Below, piece after piece: positions 1 through 6,020 of a stretch of 7,343 nt of DNA. Both the position numbers and the translations under genes were made by a program. Positions within the stretch are counted from its first letter, which is position 1, and every line of letters begins with the position of its first letter. The notes beneath the pieces were generated by a model. That model was not told the origin of the DNA. It did not search any database and saw only the letters and a list, made by a program, of their open reading frames with translations. This stretch comes from an uncultured Clostridia bacterium (lineage in GTDB: Bacteria > Bacillota > Clostridia > Oscillospirales > CAG-382), in the NCBI GenBank assembly GCA_947305675.1, contig CAMZED010000071.1:1-7343 (forward strand). Direction: 5' to 3'.

Positions 1-48
1 CTCGACCGAAGGTCGAATATAACTCGTTCCGAAGGAACGAATATAGTT
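1..48. repeat. Two tandem short palindromic repeats
   Basis: Two adjacent units have the same plan: CTCG, a variable stem, CCGAAGG, the complementary stem, then CGAATATA. Unit 1 has stem TCGACC/GGTCGA (2-7 with 11-16). Unit 2 has stem TCGTTCC/GGAACGA (24-30 with 34-40). Both have a GAA loop on this strand. The stems differ in sequence and length but each stays fully paired, which points to selection on the hairpin. The window edge cuts the array, so more units may lie to the left. They lie just beyond the 3' end and terminator of the tRNA-Gln gene. The function is unknown; no coding frame fits. Confidence 0.75.
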
Positions 49-49
49 G

Positions 50-78
50 AAAAAGGACGTGCAATGCAACTCCTTTTT
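50..78 (-). terminator. Probable terminator of the tRNA-Gln gene
   Basis: On the minus strand, one base after the tRNA CCA end, AAAAAGGA (71-78) pairs with TCCTTTTT (50-57). Inside is a smaller TGC/GCA pairing (60-62 with 66-68) and a two-base mismatch between the two. The five T residues form the descending end of the stem. It is weaker than a GC-rich terminator but its place and polarity fit transcription termination after the tRNA. Confidence 0.5.
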
Positions 79-79
79 C

Positions 80-157
80 TGGCAGGGATGGCTGGATTCG
101 GACCAGCGAGATGCCAGAGTCAAAGTCTGGTGCCTTAGGCCACTTGGCTACATCCCT
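80..157 (-). tRNA. tRNA-Gln (anticodon TTG), CCA encoded
   Basis: The minus strand folds as a full cloverleaf of 78 nt. The acceptor AGGGATG/CATCCCT is 7 perfect pairs (151-157 with 84-90), the discriminator is G (83), and CCA is encoded at 80-82. The D arm is GCC/GGC with G18-G19 in the loop. The anticodon stem CCAGA/TCTGG (126-130 with 114-118) holds loop CTTTGAC with anticodon TTG at 121-123. The T arm is GCTGG/CCAGC. Two oddities: the T loop reads TCCGAAT rather than TTCGAAT, so the usual U55 is C, and the variable loop is 6 nt. TTG plus the overall pattern supports glutamine, and the gene looks intact. Confidence 0.93.
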
Positions 158-166
158 ATAATTTTA

Positions 167-190
167 TTGCCGCCGCATCCCGGCGGGCAA
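167..190 (-). other. Hairpin at the 5' end of the tRNA-Gln precursor
   Basis: On the minus strand TTGCCCGCC (182-190) pairs with GGCGGCAA (167-174), giving 8 pairs with one bulged C and a 7-nt loop GGGATGC. The predicted transcript start is about 189, so the hairpin would occupy the first bases of the precursor. An A/T-rich stretch of 9 nt follows before the mature tRNA. The loop contains GGGATG, the same six bases as the tRNA 5' acceptor strand. A role in precursor stability or processing is inference. Confidence 0.5.
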
Positions 191-195
191 TGGCT

Positions 196-224
196 ATTAT
201 ATATCATAAAAACGGTTTTGTCAA
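196..224 (-). promoter_or_regulatory. Consensus sigma-A promoter for tRNA-Gln
   Basis: Read on the minus strand, TTGACA (219-224) and TATAAT (196-201) are both perfect matches to the consensus, with a 17-bp spacer (202-218). The predicted start is about 189, 32 nt before the mature tRNA. A strong constitutive promoter is what a stand-alone tRNA gene needs. Confidence 0.9.
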
Positions 225-267
225 CCTGTAAAACGACAATTGAGATACAATAATATTGCAAAAACCG

Positions 268-296
268 TTGCATTCGTTACAAAAATGATATATAAT
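268..296 (+). promoter_or_regulatory. Promoter of the transglutaminase-Crp/Fnr unit
   Basis: A TATAAT -10 box (291-296) lies 17 bp from a partial -35 box TTGCAT (268-273). The predicted start is about 303, which gives a 45-nt leader to the start codon at 348 and excludes useful translation from the ATG at 312. It diverges from the tRNA-Gln promoter. The -35 box overlaps GTTGC-N4-GTTAC (267-280), which resembles the perfect operator further downstream in one half. Confidence 0.65.
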
Positions 297-347
297 ACTT
301 AAAAATAAAGAATGTTTTTTGTCAGACGCGCAGGGAGGATAGTTTTT

Positions 348-1985
348 ATGAAGAGAATTCTCGCCGTTGCAATATTGATATTTGTTTTGTGCTCGGCTAT
401 GCCTTTTTCGGCTGTCCCCGCCTCGGGCGGGACGGCGATCGCTCAGGCGGCGTTCGACAGTTTCAGCGCCGGGCTGTTCGCTTTGCAGGAACAGATAAAT
501 CTTTCGGCTTATTCGCTGACAAGAGATGACCTTATGTCGCTGCTCGGGCAGACTCTTTACGATTATCCGATGCTTTATTACGTCGATAATTCATTAAGGT
601 TCTCGGTCGATCAGGCAAATGGCACGGTAATAAACGTGCTGCCGAAGTACAATATGACTTCCTCTGCGAAAAAAGAAGCCGACGCTTTTATCGAATCGGT
701 TCTCGGGCCGGTCATCGGATCGATCCCCGAAGGACTCGACGATTACGAAAAAGCGGCGTACCTTTACGATTATGTCTGCCTGAACTTTCAATATTCGCCC
801 GATACCAATCAGATCCGCGATCTTTACAATATGCTCAAAGAGCGCCACGCGGTTTGCGACGGCTATACGAAACTCCTCATCGAGCTTTACAAGCGCGCCG
901 GGCTGGAAGCTCACGGAGTCACCAGCGACGAGGCCAACCACTCCTGGACGGAAGTAAAGATCGGCGGAACCTGGTATATGGCTGACGCGACCTGGGGCGA
1001 CCCTATACCCGATATGCCCGGAAGAGCCGCCCACTCGGCTTTCCTCACAAGCTATTCCGCGATCGGATCCGACCACGGGAGCGACGCCGTGATGCTCTTC
1101 CCGGCAACCGAAACAAAGCTTGACGGATTGTTCTGGCACACTGTGGATAGACCTTTCGCGTTTCTTAACGGAAGCGCCTACTGCGTGTCCGACCGTTCTA
1201 TCCGCTCGTTCGATTTCGCAACGGGCGAATATCGGGAGGTATTCAATATCGAAGACCACTGGCCCGCTTCGGGAAACAAATATTATGTGAGCGCATACAG
1301 CGGACTCGCGGCGTTTAACGGATCGCTTATCTTCAACACGAACAGCGGGCTTAAAAAGCTCGACCCGTCTACCGGCAAAGCCGAGACTCTGGTCGATTTC
1401 GACGATACGCGCTCGGCGTACGGGATCTATTCCGCGTTCGACACGATCTACGTCGTGTTCGGCGACACCCCCAACCTTAAAACGAGCGAAGTCAAAACCT
1501 ATTCTCTCCGCAAACTGTTCGGAATACCCGATGAGATCCACGTCCACACCTACGGCGAACCTTCGTTCAACTGGTCGGAAGATCTTTCTTCCGCGGCGGC
1601 GACTTTCAACTGCGTTGAAAAAGACGATTCCGTGACGGTCGACGCCTCGGTATCCCTGCAAACGACTCCGGCAGGGCGCGGGATCGCCGGAAAGACGGTA
1701 TATACCGCCACCGTGCAGTTCGGCGGCAGAACCTATACCGACGTTGTCGAGGTCACCATCGAGCCGCTCGCCCTGATCGGCGACGTAAACGGCGATAAAA
1801 CCATCGACGCCGCCGACTATATTCTTGTAAAACGCCACGTGCTCGGGACGATAACGCTTACCGGCGAACAGTTCGTCCGCGCCAACGCTACCGCGTTTCT
1901 CAACGGCGATGAAGTCGTCACCACCGCTGATTACGTAATGATCAGGCGCGCGATACTGAAAACTATTGTTATCAGACAAGGTTGA
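348..1985 (+). CDS. Secreted transglutaminase-like protein with C-terminal dockerin
   Basis: This 545-residue protein starts with a signal peptide (MKRILAV, hydrophobic to about residue 20, likely cleavage after VPA at 25); it has no lipobox. A transglutaminase-like fold follows, with the catalytic triad visible: Cys170 in AVCDGY, His198 in NHSWTEV and Asp213 in MADATWGD. In bacteria such domains act as proteases, peptide cross-linkers or ligases, so the reaction is uncertain. Residues 260-390 are repeat-like with tryptophans and aromatics and may be a beta-propeller. Residues 398-472 (HVHTYGEP onward) look like an Ig-like surface domain. From 478 there is a dockerin type I: the first loop DVNGDKTIDAAD is canonical, the second (AFLNGDEVVTTAD) has lost its first acidic calcium ligand. 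Start 348 is chosen over 312 because AGGGAGG lies 9 nt upstream. It is followed 6 nt later by a Crp/Fnr gene. Attachment to a cohesin protein outside the cell is inferred. Confidence 0.88.
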   Translation: MKRILAVAILIFVLCSAMPFSAVPASGGTAIAQAAFDSFSAGLFALQEQINLSAYSLTRDDLMSLLGQTLYDYPMLYYVDNSLRFSVDQANGTVINVLPKYNMTSSAKKEADAFIESVLGPVIGSIPEGLDDYEKAAYLYDYVCLNFQYSPDTNQIRDLYNMLKERHAVCDGYTKLLIELYKRAGLEAHGVTSDEANHSWTEVKIGGTWYMADATWGDPIPDMPGRAAHSAFLTSYSAIGSDHGSDAVMLFPATETKLDGLFWHTVDRPFAFLNGSAYCVSDRSIRSFDFATGEYREVFNIEDHWPASGNKYYVSAYSGLAAFNGSLIFNTNSGLKKLDPSTGKAETLVDFDDTRSAYGIYSAFDTIYVVFGDTPNLKTSEVKTYSLRKLFGIPDEIHVHTYGEPSFNWSEDLSSAAATFNCVEKDDSVTVDASVSLQTTPAGRGIAGKTVYTATVQFGGRTYTDVVEVTIEPLALIGDVNGDKTIDAADYILVKRHVLGTITLTGEQFVRANATAFLNGDEVVTTADYVMIRRAILKTIVIRQG

Positions 1986-1991
1986 CAGACA

Positions 1992-2642
1992 ATGGCAGAA
2001 TACGATATTTTAAAAAAGAGCCCGCTTTTCAACGGGCTCGACGATTTTTCAATGCGGCGCGCGCTGGAGCTCTATTCCGCTTACGAAGACGATTATCCGC
2101 GCGGGACCGCCGTCGCCAACGCCGGAACGCCGCTTAACAGGTTCGGACTGGTGATCAGCGGCAGGATCCAGGTCAATTCAGACGATATCGACGGAAACCG
2201 CGTTATTATGGCGGCGGTCGGGCCGGGCGGCACGTTCGGCGAATCACTTTGCTGGCTTGCCGAACCGGAGATCCCGGTAGGTATAGTCGCGATCGCCGAT
2301 TCAAGGGTGATGTGGCTTTGCCCGGATTTTATAAGGAATGCCCCGGCGGACGCTTTTGCTTTTTCGCTTGCGCAGAGGTTCATTTCGATGCTCGCCGCGC
2401 GGACTCTTGCCATGAACGACCGCATACAGGTGCTTTCACGTATTACCCTGCGCGAAAAACTCACGGTTTTTTTCTCGCTTTGCAGCGGAGGCGGAACCAA
2501 ACGGAATTTCGATATCCCTTTCGACCGCGAATCGCTTGCGGTTTATCTCGGCGCAAACCGTTCCTCACTCTCGCGCGAGCTGTCGGCGATGAAGCGCGAC
2601 GGAATTATCGATTATTACAAAAACAGTTTCCGCCTGCTTTGA
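1992..2642 (+). CDS. Crp/Fnr-family transcriptional regulator
   Basis: A 216-residue protein with the family's usual length and order. Residues about 10-125 form the cyclic-nucleotide-binding type beta barrel (FGLVISGRIQV, then GPGGTFGE at 77-84). A long dimerisation helix follows at about 120-145. The C-terminal winged helix ends in DRESLAVYLGANRSSLSREL, with the recognition helix near 189-200. Arg190 and Arg195 align with Arg180 and Arg185 of E. coli CRP, but the Glu181 position is Ser. The Arg-Ser pair that holds cAMP in CRP is replaced by Pro-Val near 95-96, so cAMP is an unlikely ligand. There is no N-terminal cysteine cluster as in FNR. The signal is therefore unknown. It lies 6 nt after the transglutaminase gene, with a weak AAGG 10 nt before its start, suggesting co-transcription. 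A perfect operator-like dyad sits 7 nt past its stop codon, in front of the ABC importer it probably controls. Confidence 0.93.
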   Translation: MAEYDILKKSPLFNGLDDFSMRRALELYSAYEDDYPRGTAVANAGTPLNRFGLVISGRIQVNSDDIDGNRVIMAAVGPGGTFGESLCWLAEPEIPVGIVAIADSRVMWLCPDFIRNAPADAFAFSLAQRFISMLAARTLAMNDRIQVLSRITLREKLTVFFSLCSGGGTKRNFDIPFDRESLAVYLGANRSSLSRELSAMKRDGIIDYYKNSFRLL

Positions 2643-2649
2643 ATATATA

Positions 2650-2673
2650 TATACGTTGCAATGGCAACGTATA
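2650..2673. promoter_or_regulatory. Crp/Fnr-type operator in front of the ABC importer
   Basis: A perfect inverted repeat has 10-bp arms TATACGTTGC and GCAACGTATA separated by 4 bp (AATG). The core GTTGC-N4-GCAAC has the size and spacing of Crp/Fnr-family sites (FNR: TTGAT-N4-ATCAA). Its centre (2661.5) is 41.5 bp upstream of the start predicted from the TATAAT at 2691-2696, the standard class II activator position. A Crp/Fnr gene ends 7 nt before it. No T tract follows, so it is not a terminator. Confidence 0.8.
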
Positions 2674-2696
2674 ATCGCCGCAAACGGTTATATAAT
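2668..2696 (+). promoter_or_regulatory. Activator-dependent promoter of the ABC importer
   Basis: The -10 box TATAAT (2691-2696) is perfect, but the hexamer 17 bp upstream (CGTATA, 2668-2673) does not resemble TTGACA and is covered by the operator arm. A good -10, no -35 and an operator at -41.5 together suggest a promoter that needs the activator. Predicted start is about 2703, 25 nt before the start codon. A second TATAAT at 2670-2675 overlaps the operator and has no -35 match upstream. Confidence 0.7.
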
Positions 2697-2727
2697 ACCT
2701 TCGAAAACAATTCGTGAGGTATTTATT

Positions 2728-3774
2728 ATGAAAAAAATCGCTTTGTTCCTTGCGGCGGTGATGCTTGTCTTCGCCTTCGCTTCCTGTACGGATAAACCCG
2801 TTTCGACTTCGCAGACGGAATCTTCTTCGCCCGCCGAAAGCAGCGTCGAACCGTCCGAAAGCAGCGCCGAACCCGCCGAAAAAACCGTGGTCCGCATCGC
2901 GGGGCTTAAAGGTCCGACTTCGATCGGGCTTGTAAAGATGATCGAGGAATCGGCGAACGGCAACACGGCAAACGATTATCGCTTTACGGTTGCCGGCAGC
3001 GCCGACGAAGTGACTCCGCTGCTTATAAAAGGCGAACTCGATATCGCCGCGATACCCGCAAACCTCGCCTCGGTGCTTTTTAACAAGACCGAAGGCGCCG
3101 TCCGGATCGCCGCCGTCAATACGCTGGGAGTGCTTTATATCGTCGAAAAATCCGCCGGTGTATCTTCTGTCGCCGATCTTAAGGGCAAAACCTTGTATTG
3201 CACCGGTAAGGGAAGCACACCGGAATATACCATCCGCCACATCCTGGAAAAAAACGGGATCGATCCCGACAAAGACCTTACTCTTGAATTCAAGAGCGAA
3301 CCGACCGAGGTGGTCGCGCTGCTCAACAGCGCCGAATCCGGCGTTGCAATGCTTCCTCAGCCCTATGTCACCGTCGCCGAAAACAGCGTCGAAGGGCTTA
3401 AGACAGTTATAGACCTTAACGCGGAATGGGAAAAAGCCGAAAATTCGACCGAGATCATCACCGGCGTGGCGGTCGTGCGCAAAGAGTTCGCGGAATCGAA
3501 CCCCGAAGCGGTAAAAGCCTTCCTGAGCGAATATGCCGATTCGGTCGGATACGTCAACACCAACGTGGAAGAAGCGGCTGAACTTGTCGAAAAATACGGC
3601 ATCGTAAAAGCCGCGATAGCCAAAAAAGCCATCCCCAAATGCAACGTAATCTTTATGTCCGGCGAGGATATGAAAGAATCGCTCAACGTTTATCTCGGAG
3701 TGCTGTATGAAGCTAACCCGCAATCAGTCGGCGGCAAACTCCCCGGCGAAGAGATCTATCTCATACTCGAATAA
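2728..3774 (+). CDS. ABC importer substrate-binding lipoprotein (NitT/TauT/SsuA-like)
   Basis: A 348-residue lipoprotein. The signal peptide ends in AFASC with the lipidated Cys at residue 20; Phe at -3 is a slightly unusual lipobox. Residues 21-52 are a Ser/Pro/Glu-rich tether built on a tandem repeat. The rest is a periplasmic-binding-protein type II fold of the NMT1/SsuA kind: TVVRIAGLKGPTS at 53-65, a loop that often contacts ligand, and GELDIAAIPANLA at 102-114. Members bind nitrate, taurine, sulfonates, thiamine precursors or other small molecules; this sequence does not reveal which. The start at 2728 is set by GTGAGG 8 nt upstream and by the predicted transcript start at 2703; an ATG at 2656 lies upstream of that start. 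It is the first gene of a three-gene importer and its end overlaps the permease gene by 68 nt. Confidence 0.9.
   Translation: MKKIALFLAAVMLVFAFASCTDKPVSTSQTESSSPAESSVEPSESSAEPAEKTVVRIAGLKGPTSIGLVKMIEESANGNTANDYRFTVAGSADEVTPLLIKGELDIAAIPANLASVLFNKTEGAVRIAAVNTLGVLYIVEKSAGVSSVADLKGKTLYCTGKGSTPEYTIRHILEKNGIDPDKDLTLEFKSEPTEVVALLNSAESGVAMLPQPYVTVAENSVEGLKTVIDLNAEWEKAENSTEIITGVAVVRKEFAESNPEAVKAFLSEYADSVGYVNTNVEEAAELVEKYGIVKAAIAKKAIPKCNVIFMSGEDMKESLNVYLGVLYEANPQSVGGKLPGEEIYLILE
2834..2881 (+). repeat. 21-bp tandem repeat in the lipoprotein linker
   Basis: Two in-frame 21-bp copies (2834-2854 and 2855-2875, 18 of 21 identical) plus a partial third encode the alternating ESS and EP tether after the lipidated cysteine. 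It is probably made by slippage and free to vary in length, as only an extended spacer is needed there. Confidence 0.75.
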
Positions 3775-4507
3775 ATTCAGATATATAGCCCTGCCCGCGT
3801 CGATTCTGCTGGCGCTCGCCGTTTGGCAGATCGCCGCGTGGCTTGTCGGTTCAAAACTGCTGCTCGCTTCTCCGGTCGACGTTATCAAGCGTATGTTTGA
3901 GCTCGTCACCGGCGGAGAGGGCTTTTTTGCCACTGTCGGATATACGTTCGCGCGGATCGCTTTAGGGTTTTTCCTGGGGCTTTTTGCCGGGATAACGCTT
4001 GCCGTACTTGCGGGCAGGTTCCGTGTTGTGGAAGTATTGCTTTACCCGTATATGATCACGGTCAAATCGATCCCGGTGGCGTCGTTCGTTATACTTGCGC
4101 TCATATGGCTCACGTCGGCGCAGCTTGCGTCTTTCGTTTCGTTCCTTATGGTGCTTCCGGTGGTATATACAAACACCCTTTCGGGGATAAAAGCTGTCGA
4201 CGCAAAGCTGTTGGAAATGGCGTTCGTCTTCAAAGTGCCGCTCGGGCGCCGTATAAAATACGTTTGGATCCCCGGAATAAAAGATTACCTGCTGTCGGCG
4301 TGCAGGATATCGCTCGGGCTCGCCTGGAAATCAGGCGTGGCGGCTGAACTTATCGGCTATCCGAGCGGTTCGGTCGGAGAACGGCTTTATTATTCGAAAG
4401 TCTATTTCGACACGGTGGATCTTTTCGCCTGGACGGCGTTTATAGTGCTGCTTTCGTTCGCGTTTGAAAAAATTTTCATGTTCGCCGCACGGAGGTTGCT
4501 TAAATGA
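3707..4507 (+). CDS. ABC importer permease (NitT/TauT/SsuC-like)
   Basis: A 266-residue inner-membrane subunit of a BPD-type importer. Hydrophobic segments lie near 27-47, 84-104, 110-132, 134-155, 193-213 and 240-262. The EAA loop that docks on the ATPase is visible at about 169-191 (LLEMAFVFKVPLGRRIKYVWIPGI region, with conserved Gly180 and Pro189). The chosen start lies inside the preceding gene, giving a 68-nt overlap. It is supported by GGAG 6 nt upstream, and there is no in-frame ATG, GTG or TTG between it and the first membrane segment. This adds a basic, Ser-rich N-terminal tail of about 24 residues. Its stop overlaps the ATPase start by 4 nt. Substrate unknown. Confidence 0.92.
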   Translation: MKLTRNQSAANSPAKRSISYSNKFRYIALPASILLALAVWQIAAWLVGSKLLLASPVDVIKRMFELVTGGEGFFATVGYTFARIALGFFLGLFAGITLAVLAGRFRVVEVLLYPYMITVKSIPVASFVILALIWLTSAQLASFVSFLMVLPVVYTNTLSGIKAVDAKLLEMAFVFKVPLGRRIKYVWIPGIKDYLLSACRISLGLAWKSGVAAELIGYPSGSVGERLYYSKVYFDTVDLFAWTAFIVLLSFAFEKIFMFAARRLLK

Positions 4508-5073
4508 CAAAAGATATAGTTATTGAATCGCTTTCGTTCTCATACGGCGAAAACCTTGTTATCGACAGGTTCTCCCGCACCTTTGCGCCCGGTTCGCGCA
4601 GCTGCTTAATGGGCGCTTCCGGCTGCGGAAAGACCACGCTTTTGAATATCATACTCGGCTTGATACCGCCCGGTTCGGGAACGGTTTACGGCGTGCCCGA
4701 AAAGATAACCGCGGTGTTTCAGGAGGACAGGCTGATCGAATCGCTCGACGCCGCCGACAACCTGCGGCTGGTCACCGGAAAATCAAAAAGCGCATCGGAG
4801 ATAAGGGACCTGCTCGGCTTGCTCGGGTTGGAACCCGGTCAGCCGGTAAGCGAGTTTTCCGGCGGGATGAAGCGCCGCGTCGCCATCGCGCGCGCGCTCA
4901 TCGATCCCGGCGATCTTGTGGTCATGGACGAACCGTTCAAAGGGCTCGACGAAATCACAAAAGCGCAAGTTATAAACGTAATCAACGGCAAAACAGCCGG
5001 AAAAACGCTTTTGGTCGTGACGCACGATCCTTCTGAAGCCGCGTTGCTCAACGCAAGTGTAATTGAATTGTAA
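4504..5073 (+). CDS. ABC importer ATP-binding subunit (NitT/TauT/SsuB-like)
   Basis: The nucleotide-binding subunit has all catalytic motifs: Walker A GASGCGKTT (37-45), Q-loop Gln73 in VFQEDRL, signature FSGGM (118-122), Walker B LVVMDE with Glu143 and the switch His174 in VTHD. At 189 residues it is short for the family, which usually has about 240-260; it ends soon after the H-loop, so only the catalytic core is kept. It starts in an ATGA overlap with the permease stop, with GGAGG 8 nt upstream, so translation is probably coupled. It is the last gene of the importer operon. Confidence 0.95.
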   Translation: MTKDIVIESLSFSYGENLVIDRFSRTFAPGSRSCLMGASGCGKTTLLNIILGLIPPGSGTVYGVPEKITAVFQEDRLIESLDAADNLRLVTGKSKSASEIRDLLGLLGLEPGQPVSEFSGGMKRRVAIARALIDPGDLVVMDEPFKGLDEITKAQVINVINGKTAGKTLLVVTHDPSEAALLNASVIEL

Positions 5074-5074
5074 C

Positions 5075-5106
5075 AAAAAAACAAGCCTTCCGGTTCGGAA
5101 GGCTTG
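5075..5106 (-). terminator. Terminator of rplM-rpsI, probably shared with the ABC operon
   Basis: A 10-bp GC-rich stem CAAGCCTTCC/GGAAGGCTTG (5082-5091 with 5097-5106) has a 5-nt loop. On the minus strand it is followed by seven T residues (5075-5081), a strong intrinsic terminator for the ribosomal operon. On the plus strand the following bases are only moderately T-rich, so it may also stop the importer transcript, less efficiently. Confidence 0.9.
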
Positions 5107-5125
5107 ATTGCTTTGTTGCGTAAAC

Positions 5126-5530
5126 TTAACGTTTGCTGAACTGGGAAGCGCGGCGAGCAGCTTTGAGACCGTATTTCTTTCTTTCCTTCATTCTCGGGTC
5201 GCGGGTGAGCAGACCGGCTTTTTTGAGGGGAGCGCGGTTTTCATCTGCCGCCTGAAGCAGCGCGCGTGCGATGCCGTGACGGATCGCGCCCGCCTGACCG
5301 GAGATGCCGCCGCCTTTAACGGTGCAGATCACGTCGAACTGACCTTCGGTTTTGGTGACGCCGAAAGGCTGGTTGACGATGAGTTTAAGGGTTTCGAGAC
5401 CGAAATAATCGTGGGTATCTCTGCCGTTGACGGTAACGTTGCCGGTACCGGGAACAAGGCGTACGCGAGCTACCGAGCTTTTTCTTCTGCCGGTGCCGTA
5501 GAAATACGGTACTGCGGATTGATAAGTCAT
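5126..5530 (-). CDS. rpsI: 30S ribosomal protein S9 (uS9)
   Basis: 134 residues, full length. The N-terminal part carries the family pattern YGTGRRKSSVARVRL (residues 11-25) and GNVTVNGRD. The middle has GGGISGQAGAIRHGIARAL. The basic tail ends in QFSKR, the conserved C-terminus that reaches toward the P-site tRNA. GGAGG lies 9 nt before the ATG. It is 14 nt downstream of rplM, the usual order in bacteria, and ends just before a strong terminator. Confidence 0.99.
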   Translation of the reverse strand: MTYQSAVPYFYGTGRRKSSVARVRLVPGTGNVTVNGRDTHDYFGLETLKLIVNQPFGVTKTEGQFDVICTVKGGGISGQAGAIRHGIARALLQAADENRAPLKKAGLLTRDPRMKERKKYGLKAARRASQFSKR

Positions 5531-5544
5531 TTTTTACTTCCTCC

Positions 5545-5976
5545 TTACTTTACTTCTACGGGTATAGGCGATTGAGCCTGCTGTTTGTGTTCGCCGTTGG
5601 CATAAACCTTAAGCCTGCCGAAGCTGGCGTCGCCGATCTTGTTTTTGGGAAGCATGCCTTTAACGGCGAGTTCCATTGCAAGTTCGGGTTTGGTTGCCAT
5701 AAGAGTGCGGTATTTAACGGATTTGAGACCGCCGATATAGCCGCTGTGGCGATAATAGAATTTCTGGTCAAGTTTTCTGCCGGTGAGGACCGCCTGAGCC
5801 GCGTTTATAATAATAACGCATTCGCCGCAATCGACGTGAGGAGTATATTCGGGGCGGTGCTTACCGTTGAGGATGGTAGCGGCGAGTACGGCGACTTTGC
5901 CCATAGGCTTGCCGGCGGCGTCGATAACGTACCACTTGCGCTCAACTTCCTCTTTCTTTAACATTGTTGTGGACAT
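5545..5976 (-). CDS. rplM: 50S ribosomal protein L13 (uL13)
   Basis: 143 residues, standard length. Recognisable blocks include ERKWYVIDAAGKPMGKVAV near the N-terminus, HVDCGECVIIINA, KFYYRHSGYIGGLK and the motif AVKGMLPKNKIG. The start at 5976 (MSTTMLKKEE) is chosen because AAAGGAA lies 8 nt upstream. The frame stays open to 6084, but the predicted transcript start is about 6014, so the longer form is unlikely. The Asp-Cys-Gly-Glu-Cys segment is typical of L13 in this group. It is co-transcribed with rpsI. Confidence 0.99.
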   Translation of the reverse strand: MSTTMLKKEEVERKWYVIDAAGKPMGKVAVLAATILNGKHRPEYTPHVDCGECVIIINAAQAVLTGRKLDQKFYYRHSGYIGGLKSVKYRTLMATKPELAMELAVKGMLPKNKIGDASFGRLKVYANGEHKQQAQSPIPVEVK

Positions 5977-6020
5977 TGCAAAGATTCCTTTCGAGAGTTT
6001 ATCATTTTTCGTGCTTTGAC

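Noticed and set aside
24..40. Stable UUCG tetraloop in the minus-strand repeat hairpin
   Set aside because: The stem is symmetric around a UUC triloop; the C(UUCG)G register would break the rest of the stem.
47..253. 68-codon plus-strand frame
   Set aside because: It crosses the whole tRNA-Gln gene and its promoter, and has no ribosome binding site or family resemblance.
312..347. Upstream ATG as the start of the transglutaminase gene
   Set aside because: It lies about 9 nt after the predicted transcript start with no ribosome binding site, and would put basic residues ahead of a normal signal peptide.
594..1979. Long open frame on the minus strand opposite the transglutaminase-dockerin gene
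   Set aside because: The plus-strand protein has a signal peptide, a catalytic triad, a dockerin and a ribosome binding site. The antisense product has no recognisable domain and follows from GC-rich codon bias.
2650..2673. Operator dyad read as a terminator of the Crp/Fnr gene
   Set aside because: No T tract follows on either strand, and the position at -41.5 of a promoter fits an activator site better.
2605..3723. Long open frame on the minus strand opposite the binding-protein gene
   Set aside because: It runs through the operator and promoter, is rich in Phe, Gly and Arg as antisense frames often are, and has no domain; the plus-strand lipoprotein is clear.
5108..5575. Plus-strand frame across rpsI
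   Set aside because: It is the antisense of a full-length S9 gene. The same applies to the plus-strand frame at 5572-5961 opposite rplM.
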